Shown: in pieces, positions 49,274 through 55,343 of the stretch | How positions within the stretch are numbered: position 1 is the first letter of the stretch | Layout: every line of letters begins with the position of its first letter | DNA from: Lysobacter sp. | GTDB lineage: Bacteria > Pseudomonadota > Gammaproteobacteria > Xanthomonadales > Xanthomonadaceae | NCBI GenBank assembly: GCA_027306995.1 | Contig: DAHUXS010000016.1 | Coordinates: 1 to 55,343 of the forward strand | DNA: 55,343 bases | Direction: 5' to 3' | Notes under the pieces: model-generated | What the model was told of the DNA's origin: nothing | Seen by the model: the letters and a program-made list of their open reading frames with translations, nothing else | The model's database searches: none | Position numbers and translations under genes: made by a program

Positions 49274-51844
49274 TCAGCCCAGCGCCTTGAGGCGATACAG
49301 CGCTTCCAGCGCCTGCTTCGGCGTGAGTTCGTCGGGATCGATGCCGGCAAGCGCATCGAGTGCCGCGGACCGTGGCGCGAACAGGCCGATCTGTTGCGGG
49401 TTGTCGAGCACGGCAGCGGTCATCGGCGCCTGGGCAGTCGTCTCGTCGCGGCCATGCTGTTCGAGTTCGGCGAGGCGTGCGCGGGCATCGCGCACTACGG
49501 ATTTCGGCAGGCCGGCGAGCGCGGCGACCTGCAGGCCGAAACTGCGGTTGGCCGGACCGTCCTTCACCGAATGCATGAATACCAGTGCATCGCCGTGTTC
49601 GACGGCATCGAGATGGACGTTGGCGATGCCGCTGTCCGCATGCGCGAGTGCAGTCAGCTCGAAGTAGTGGGTGGCGAACAGGGTGAAGCTGCGATTCGTT
49701 TCGGCGAGATGGCGCGCGCAGGCATCGGCCAGCGCCAGGCCATCGTAGGTCGAGGTACCGCGGCCGATTTCATCCATCAATACCAGCGATTGCGCGGTGG
49801 CGTGATGGAGGATGTAGCTGGTTTCGCTCATCTCGACCATGAAGGTCGATTGCCCCTTGGCGAGATCGTCGCCCGCGCCGATGCGGGTGAGGATGCGATC
49901 GACCGGGCCGATGCGGGCACTCGCTGCCGGAACGAAACTGCCGATGTTGGCCAGCAGCACGATCAGTGCGATCTGGCGCATGTAGGTGCTCTTGCCGCCC
50001 ATGTTGGGGCCGGTGATGACCAGCATGCGGCGATCGGGCGAGAGGTCGAGATCGTTGGGCGTGAACGGATCTTCGCGCACCGCTTCCACGACGGGATGGC
50101 GTCCGCGTTCGATGTGGAGTTGCGGCGCCGCGACCAGTTCCGGGGCGCGCCAGTCGAGTGCATCGGCGCGTTCGGCGAAGCAGGCGAGGACATCGAGTTC
50201 CGAGAGCGCCGCAGCGCAATGCTTTAGCGGTTCGAGGTCGACGTTGAGGGCATCGAGCAAGCCGTCGTACAACTGTTTCTCGCGTGCCAGCGAACGTTCG
50301 CGGGCCGACAGCACCTTGTCCTCGAAAGACTTCAGTTCCTCGGTGATGTAGCGTTCGGCATTGGTCAGCGTCTGTCGGCGTGTGTAATGGACCGGCGCTT
50401 TCTCGGTCTGGGCCTTGCCGAGCTCGATGTAATAGCCATGCACGCGGTTGTAGCCGACCTTGAGGGTGGCGATGCCGGTGGCTTCGCGCTCGCGTTGCTC
50501 GAGGTCGATCAGGAACTGGTCGGCATTGGTCGACAAGGTGCGCAATTCGTCGAGTTCGGCGTCGTAGCCTTCGGCGATCACGCCACCATCGCGGGCGAGC
50601 AGGGGCGGTTGCGCGACGACGGCGGTTTTCAACAGACAGGCGATGTCGTCGTGCTGGCCGAGTTCGGTCGCGAGGGCTTGCAAGCGTGGCGAATCGAGGC
50701 CGGCGAGCAATCCGGCGATGCGCGGCGTCAGTGCCAGGCCATCGCGCAGGGTGGAAAGATCGCGCGGGCGCGCGCTGCGCAGGGCGATGCGGGTGAGGAT
50801 GCGTTCGAGATCGCCGAGGCCGCGGAAGGTTTCGCGCAGGTCTTCCAGCCATCCCGAACCAAGCAACGTCGTGACCGCATGCTGGCGTTCGCGGACAATG
50901 CCATGGTCGCGCAGCGGACGATGCAGCCAGCGTCGTAGTAGGCGTCCGCCCATCGGCGAAATGGTGGAGTCGAGCACGCCGAGCAGCGTGTTCCTGGTGT
51001 CGCCGTCGATGCGGGTATCGAGTTCGAGATGGCGCCGCGTCGCTGCGTTCATCGCGATGGCGTCGTCACCCGATTCCACCGCGATCGAAGTGAGGTGCGG
51101 CAGGCGCTGCTTCTGCGTCTCCTCGACATACCCCAGCAATGCGCCGAGGGCAGCGATTGCATGTGGTGCGTCTTCGATGCCATAGGCACCGAGATCGTGC
51201 ACGTTGAAGAAATCGATCAACTTGCGGCGACCGCTGTCGGCATCGAACAGCCATGGCGCGCGTTTGCGCACGCCGCCGCGTTGCGTCACGAAATCCGGCC
51301 AGCCGTCTTCGTCGGCAATCAGCAACTCGGCGGGGTCGAGTCGCGCCAGCTCCGCCTCGAGTGCATCGGCATCGCGCAATTGCGCCGCCATCATCCGGCC
51401 GCCGGCGAGGTCGGCCCAGGCCAGGCCGTAGCCATCGCGACCGCGCGCCACCGCCATCAGCAAGGTGTCGCGGCGATCCTGCAGCAGGGCTTCGTCGGTC
51501 ACCGTGCCGGGGGTGACGATCCGCACCACCTTGCGTTCGACCAGCCCCTTCGATGTCGCGGGGTCGCCAATCTGCTCGCAGATCGCCACCGATTCGCCAA
51601 GCGCCACCAACCGCGCGAGATAGCCCTCGTAAGCGTGGACCGGAACGCCGGCCATCGGGATCGGCTGGCCCGCGCTCTGGCCGCGCTGGGTCAGGGTGAT
51701 ATCGAGCAATTTCGCCGCACGTCGCGCATCGTCGTAGAAAAGCTCGTAAAAATCGCCCATTCGGAACAGCAACAGCACGTCGGGATGCTCCGCCTTGGCG
51801 GCGAAATACTGCTTCATCAATGGCGTGTGTTCGGGTAGGGACAT
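49274..51844 (-). CDS. mutS: DNA mismatch repair protein MutS
   Basis: Mismatch-recognition ATPase, 856 residues (E. coli 853). The mismatch-binding motif FYE is in [10 protein letters not shown] near the N-terminus; Walker A is [13 protein letters not shown]; the Walker B/signature region [18 protein letters not shown] and the HTH and C-terminal helix ([17 protein letters not shown]) are present. The ATG at 51844 gives [17 protein letters not shown]; upstream in-frame sequence is not conserved and its SD is weak. It is divergent from the surface protein gene at 52324. Confidence 0.98.
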   Translation of the reverse strand: MSLPEHTPLMKQYFAAKAEHPDVLLLFRMGDFYELFYDDARRAAKLLDITLTQRGQSAGQPIPMAGVPVHAYEGYLARLVALGESVAICEQIGDPATSKGLVERKVVRIVTPGTVTDEALLQDRRDTLLMAVARGRDGYGLAWADLAGGRMMAAQLRDADALEAELARLDPAELLIADEDGWPDFVTQRGGVRKRAPWLFDADSGRRKLIDFFNVHDLGAYGIEDAPHAIAALGALLGYVEETQKQRLPHLTSIAVESGDDAIAMNAATRRHLELDTRIDGDTRNTLLGVLDSTISPMGGRLLRRWLHRPLRDHGIVRERQHAVTTLLGSGWLEDLRETFRGLGDLERILTRIALRSARPRDLSTLRDGLALTPRIAGLLAGLDSPRLQALATELGQHDDIACLLKTAVVAQPPLLARDGGVIAEGYDAELDELRTLSTNADQFLIDLEQREREATGIATLKVGYNRVHGYYIELGKAQTEKAPVHYTRRQTLTNAERYITEELKSFEDKVLSARERSLAREKQLYDGLLDALNVDLEPLKHCAAALSELDVLACFAERADALDWRAPELVAAPQLHIERGRHPVVEAVREDPFTPNDLDLSPDRRMLVITGPNMGGKSTYMRQIALIVLLANIGSFVPAASARIGPVDRILTRIGAGDDLAKGQSTFMVEMSETSYILHHATAQSLVLMDEIGRGTSTYDGLALADACARHLAETNRSFTLFATHYFELTALAHADSGIANVHLDAVEHGDALVFMHSVKDGPANRSFGLQVAALAGLPKSVVRDARARLAELEQHGRDETTAQAPMTAAVLDNPQQIGLFAPRSAALDALAGIDPDELTPKQALEALYRLKALG

Positions 51845-52183
51845 GTGGACGGGGAATAGGTGCGGCCAGCTATTGTCCCGCATCTCGCCCGGGATTCCCG
51901 TGGTCGCCATTTCGCGTCATGCGCAAAGTCGGTCATGGGGGAAATGGGCAACGGTTCAAGTTTGATCCGGGTGGATCTGCCTGATTCGACGCTTTTCGCC
52001 CTGATCGAGATTTTCGATCTTCGACGCCCTCTTTCCGTTGAGCCGATTCGGGCTGCTGTGGCGCGTATTCATGTGATGTAGCCCTTTGATGTACAAGGCT
52101 TCCGGATTTTCTGCACCAGTCAGCAGGGTATGGTTTAGATCGATCATTTACATAGATGAACGCTATCAATAAATAAAAACAAT

Positions 52184-52199
52184 TGTGCCAATGGTCACG
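52184..52199. promoter_or_regulatory. CRP/Clp-like site
   Basis: TGTGC-CAATGG-TCACG has eight of ten matches to the CRP consensus TGTGA-N6-TCACA, also recognised by Clp of xanthomonads. It ends six bases before the lux-box-like repeat and 124 bases before the surface protein start. Confidence 0.5.
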
Positions 52200-52205
52200 T
52201 TTTTT

Positions 52206-52225
52206 ACCTGTTATTTCATACAGGA
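52206..52225. promoter_or_regulatory. lux-box-like inverted repeat
   Basis: ACCTGTTATTTCATACAGGA has the half-sites and 20-base length of the canonical lux box (ACCTGT-N8-ACAGGT), differing in the last base. A weak -10-like TGTTAT lies at 52250-52255. LuxR-type regulators are the natural candidates, but no luxR gene is in this window. Confidence 0.5.
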
Positions 52226-52323
52226 GGTATTGATTAAAAAAAATCCATGTGTTATCGATTCGTCGCACTCGTTCATGAAGCTGTACGAGAAGAAATAAAT
52301 ATAAGCGTGCACTGAACCGACAA

Positions 52324-54483
52324 ATGGCAGGGGGCGCCATGGGGATGGGGAAGGAGATCAAGGGTGCGTTGTCACGCGGCCGGCGTTGGATGTCCTGGCT
52401 GCTGCTCTCGGCGATCGTCGTGTTTGCCTCGGCGATTCCGATTCGCGCGCAGGCGCAGGCAGGCTGCACCAGCGGGGCATGCGTCTCGGCCGGCCCCAGG
52501 CTGGTGTCGGTCGATACCACGCAGTCGTTGCTGCTCAACCCGCTGCTGCAATCACTGCTGCCCGGCACGTCCGTCAATCTCACCGCCGTCGACTGGAATG
52601 CGATCGCCGGCGCCGACATCAAGCTCAACGCGCTCATCACCCGGCTTGGAACCAACCTCAGCCTGAGCGATCCCAGCCAGGTGCTCGCGGCCAACATCAC
52701 GGTCGCGCAGTTGCAGGCGGCGATGGTCCAGGTGCTGCAGGCCGATGGCAATACTGCCGCGGCCAATGCGCTCAACTTGCTGACGCCAACCATCGGTGGG
52801 CTTGCCGGGACCATCCGACTCGGTGACCTGCTGCAGATCGCGTTGCCGCAAGGTTCGCTCGCGAATGTCAATCTCGACGTGCTCGACCTGCTCACCGGTT
52901 CGGCGCAGCTCTACAACTTCAAGAACGTCCTGACGACGCCGACGCCGATCGCGATCAATACCGCCGCGCTTGGATTGACTGGTCTCGCCAACCTGCAGCT
53001 GTGGTTGCAAGTGGTGGAACCACCGGTTTACGTATGCGGTCCCGCGGGAACGCAGTTCTATTCGAGCGCGGTTCGCGTCAAGCTCAACCTCGATGTGGTG
53101 CAGGGCTTCGATACCAGCCAGATCATCGCCGCGATCAATGCGCTGGGCCTGGGGTTGACCAATGTCAGCCTGACTGCCGACGTGCTAAAGCTGCAGGTCT
53201 ATGCCGACGTGACGCGCGCGCAAGGCACGATCGCAACGGTCAACTCCATCGGCAATGCGGTCACGTTGAACGCGCAGCCCGGGCTTGCCGGTCTGTATAT
53301 CGGCTCGGTTCCCGATTCCCTGTTCTTCAATCGCACGCACGTGGTGAGCAGTTCGGACTTCACCCCGCTGCTGATCAACAACCTCGACCTGAAATTCCAG
53401 GTCAACCTTGCAGGGCTTCTTTCGGTCCATGTTCCGCTGCGGGTGTATGCGCTCGCGGCCGGGACCGGTGCGCCGCCGATGCAGAGTTTCACGGTCAACG
53501 GTCCGTTCCCGAAAACGATCACCGCGAATGCCGGCACGGTCAGCGCCGGGACATTGGTGACCGACCTGCTCAACAACCTGAGCATCACGGTCCAGCCCGA
53601 TCCGATTGAGGTCACGCTGCTGGGGGTGCCGATCGCGGTGCCTGCAGCCCTGCTTCCGATCGTCAACAGCATCGTTGGCGCAGTGCAGACGGCATTGCAA
53701 ACCGCGGTGGTGCCGTTGCTGACGCCGGTCCTGAACACGCTCCTCGGCGGCGTGGTGGACAACCTGCTCGGCTTGCTGGGCATCCACATCGGCCAAGCGG
53801 TATTCACGGTGGAAGGCATCGCGCAATCGTGCGCGGCGGTGCTCGCATTGACCAAGGAACTGCTGCCCGCCGGCAATCCCGGATTGTTCAACCTGACCAT
53901 CAGCCAGGGCGCGACGGTCGTGGCATCCGCCGCGAACGTCGGCAATGGCGGCACGACGGGAACCTACGTGACCACGCCAGGCACCGTCTATGCGCTCGCC
54001 GAAAGCGCTGGCACCAGTACGACGCTGGCGCCATATGCCACCACCTGGTCGTGCACCGACCAGAACAGCACCGTGGTCAGTTCCGGCTCCGGGACATCGT
54101 TCAATTACACATCGCCTGCAGCCGGATCGTCGCCGCTGACGATCACCTGTCGCATCACCAATCGTGCATTGCAGGCGAATTTGCAGATCAGCAAGAGCGA
54201 TGGTTCGTCGACCTACACACCGGGCAACACGGCGGTCTATGTCATCACCGTGTCCAACTCGGGCCCCGATCCGGTGACTGGCGCCGCGGTGAACGATGCC
54301 TTGCCGAACGGCATGTCCCTGTCGGGGCCGTGGACATGCAGTGCGACCGGAGGAACGTGTGGTGCCGCCAGCGGTGGTGCCGCCGGAGGGAAAACCGTCA
54401 GTTTGACCGTGGATCTCAACGCTGGAGGACAGGCAACGATCAGCGTGCCGGTGACTTTCAGTGCCAACCCGGCGGCGTACTAG
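52324..54483 (+). CDS. Exported DUF11-domain surface protein
   Basis: 719-residue exported protein. The signal peptide is WMSWLLLSAIVVFASAIP to about AQA (residue 45). A large hydrophobic, Leu/Asn/Ala-rich domain (about 50-500) with lines such as LNPLLQSLLPGTSVNLTAV, VLAANITVAQLQAAMVQVL and GLYIGSVPDSLFF resembles the C-terminal region of TadG-type pilus-associated proteins. A short Ig-like part follows (about 510-610), then a DUF11 domain (about 625-715) with VYVITVSNSGPDPVTGAAV and WTCSATGGTCGAASGG. No sorting signal or anchor is seen. Start uncertain: ATG 52339 or 52345 have a better ribosome site (AGGGGG) than 52324. It is followed by a second DUF11 gene. Confidence 0.75.
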   Translation: MAGGAMGMGKEIKGALSRGRRWMSWLLLSAIVVFASAIPIRAQAQAGCTSGACVSAGPRLVSVDTTQSLLLNPLLQSLLPGTSVNLTAVDWNAIAGADIKLNALITRLGTNLSLSDPSQVLAANITVAQLQAAMVQVLQADGNTAAANALNLLTPTIGGLAGTIRLGDLLQIALPQGSLANVNLDVLDLLTGSAQLYNFKNVLTTPTPIAINTAALGLTGLANLQLWLQVVEPPVYVCGPAGTQFYSSAVRVKLNLDVVQGFDTSQIIAAINALGLGLTNVSLTADVLKLQVYADVTRAQGTIATVNSIGNAVTLNAQPGLAGLYIGSVPDSLFFNRTHVVSSSDFTPLLINNLDLKFQVNLAGLLSVHVPLRVYALAAGTGAPPMQSFTVNGPFPKTITANAGTVSAGTLVTDLLNNLSITVQPDPIEVTLLGVPIAVPAALLPIVNSIVGAVQTALQTAVVPLLTPVLNTLLGGVVDNLLGLLGIHIGQAVFTVEGIAQSCAAVLALTKELLPAGNPGLFNLTISQGATVVASAANVGNGGTTGTYVTTPGTVYALAESAGTSTTLAPYATTWSCTDQNSTVVSSGSGTSFNYTSPAAGSSPLTITCRITNRALQANLQISKSDGSSTYTPGNTAVYVITVSNSGPDPVTGAAVNDALPNGMSLSGPWTCSATGGTCGAASGGAAGGKTVSLTVDLNAGGQATISVPVTFSANPAAY

Positions 54484-54576
54484 CGATTCGTAGCGACACG
54501 GCGTGGGGGACGCCGGAGTGACGTCACCCGCGCTCCAAGGAAGCCCACCTCAACAGTGACTTCGCGGGGCCTAGAC

Positions 54577-55343
54577 ATGGAAACCGAGACCATCAACTCA
54601 GGTCGCCAGACGTTCCCCGAGACGGGACGAGGCCACCGGGTCGCGCGCAATGCGGCGCGGCTCGTTCGAGTGATGGCGGCGATGGCCCTCGGGCTGTCGA
54701 GTGCGGTTGCATTCGCCCAGAACTTCCCGAATTCGCTTTCCAATACGGCAACGGTGATCGCGCCGGCGAACATCATCGACACCGGCAACAAGACGGCCAC
54801 CGATACCAACACCCTCGCGCTGTCGTCGGACCTGAAGCTGGTCAAGACGGTCACGAGCGCCACGCCCGCGCCGGCCGGCTCGACGGTGACGTACAGGCTG
54901 GTGGTGAGCAATGCGGGACCGTCGGATGCGGTAGGTGCAACGATCACGGATACCGTGCCTGGCCAGCTGACGAACGTGAGCTGGACCTGCGTCGCAAGCG
55001 GAACATCGACGTGCGGCGCGGCAAGCGGCACGGGCAACGTGAACCTGACGGCAACCGTTGCCGCGGGCGGCGCGGCGAACGAAGTCGCGATAACCGTGAG
55101 CGGAACCGCGCCGGCGAGCGGGACGATCGCCGCGAACACGGCGACGGTGACCGTGCCGACGGGATCGACCGATCCGAATCCCGGCGACAACACCAGCACG
55201 ACCCCGACGATCCCCGTCACGGCGGCGATCGTGGCGAATCCCGATAGCGGAACGGCGACGACGGCGGGCGGTGTTGCGGTGGCGAATGTGCTGTCGAACG
55301 ACACGCTGGCGGGTGTGACGGCGACGCCGTCGACGGTGACGCT
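54577..55343 (+). CDS. DUF11-repeat surface protein, partial (3' end missing)
   Basis: At least 255 codons open to the window end. Basic N-terminus, then a signal peptide VMAAMALGLSSAVAFA with Q or N next (about residues 34-49). A linker is followed by a DUF11 domain (about residues 84-205) containing STVTYRLVVSNAGPSDAVGA and WTCVASGTSTCGAASG, the same motif as in the preceding gene. After about residue 210 it changes to VANPDSGTATTAGGVA and NVLSNDTLAG, typical of repeated modules in long bacterial adhesins, so the full protein is probably very long. Its codons are unusually rich in ACG and GCG. It is separated from the previous gene by 93 bases and likely co-transcribed. Confidence 0.7.
   Translation, partial: METETINSGRQTFPETGRGHRVARNAARLVRVMAAMALGLSSAVAFAQNFPNSLSNTATVIAPANIIDTGNKTATDTNTLALSSDLKLVKTVTSATPAPAGSTVTYRLVVSNAGPSDAVGATITDTVPGQLTNVSWTCVASGTSTCGAASGTGNVNLTATVAAGGAANEVAITVSGTAPASGTIAANTATVTVPTGSTDPNPGDNTSTTPTIPVTAAIVANPDSGTATTAGGVAVANVLSNDTLAGVTATPSTVT

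Larger units (their letters stand above)
51845..52323. other. Long intergenic region, AT-rich on the right
   Basis: This 479-base gap between mutS and the surface protein holds no ORF I can support. From about 52130 to 52320 the sequence is strongly AT-rich (runs such as AATAAATAAAAAC, GATTAAAAAAAAT, GAAATAAATATAAG), unlike the rest of the window. It contains the CRP/Clp-like and lux-box-like elements listed next. A minus-strand ORF of 63 codons (52147-51956) lacks a ribosome site or recognisable similarity. Confidence 0.7.

Noticed and set aside
51956..52147. 63-codon minus-strand ORF between mutS and the surface protein
   Set aside because: Its composition is less skewed than other shadows, but it has no ribosome site, no recognised family and sits in regulatory DNA. 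It could be revisited with conservation data.
52206..52225. Reading the ACCTGT/ACAGGA hairpin as a terminator
   Set aside because: It is far from any upstream gene end on the plus strand and mutS points away. The stem is short and AT-rich inside, fitting a protein site better.

Overview
The window is a gene-dense, GC-rich stretch of a gammaproteobacterial chromosome, most likely from the Lysobacteraceae/Xanthomonadaceae (Lysobacter, Luteimonas or Pseudoxanthomonas type). This is inferred from gene content and style: an S46 dipeptidyl peptidase, TonB-dependent receptor, HypX homologue, RibF-IleS-LspA-IspH and Ffh-RpsP-RimM-TrmD-RplS blocks, frequent TGATG/GTGA overlaps and high GC. No database was consulted. 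Two genes run off the window ends.

Layout. 1-2647 (minus): threonine catabolism, with kbl flanked by two threonine 3-dehydrogenase paralogues, the left one cut by the window edge. 2762-9813: a secreted DPP7-type peptidase, a hot-dog thioesterase, uvrA and a YidB-like/OmpA fusion. 9960-12128: rplU-rpmA-obgE facing rpsT. 12239-19285: murJ-ribF-ileS-lspA-ispH and tRNA-Thr(CGT). 19493-23634: radA coupled to a DUF817 membrane protein, then a stand-alone hypX-like gene. 23690-28516 (minus): MarR-controlled EmrAB plus outer-membrane-factor efflux system. 28601-33012: a CcsA-like protein divergent from the ffh-rpsP-rimM-trmD-rplS cluster. 33097-37464: an MFS pump, a MATE pump, Hsp15 and a DUF4424-like exported protein. 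37452-40268: an Lrp regulator divergent from a Cys/Met-metabolism PLP enzyme, then a YncE-like propeller protein. 40273-45440 (minus): MltB-like transglycosylase, class A-like acid phosphatase, TonB receptor and a small DUF937 protein. 45615-47443: YafY-type WYL regulator, GST and GFA-fold protein, with a 19-bp palindrome in between. 47508-51844 (minus): catalase and mutS. 52324-55343: two exported DUF11-type surface proteins, the second incomplete, behind an unusually AT-rich intergenic region.

Most genes are conserved housekeeping. The parts that merit a second look are the orphan hypX, the two tdh paralogues around kbl, the YidB/OmpA fusion, the receptor/phosphatase pair, and several well-formed operators: Lrp-type at 37940, a palindrome before GST at 46316, an OxyR-geometry repeat at 49223, and CRP/Clp-like plus lux-box-like elements at 52184-52225 ahead of the surface proteins. 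No insertion sequence, prophage, CRISPR array or rRNA was seen.
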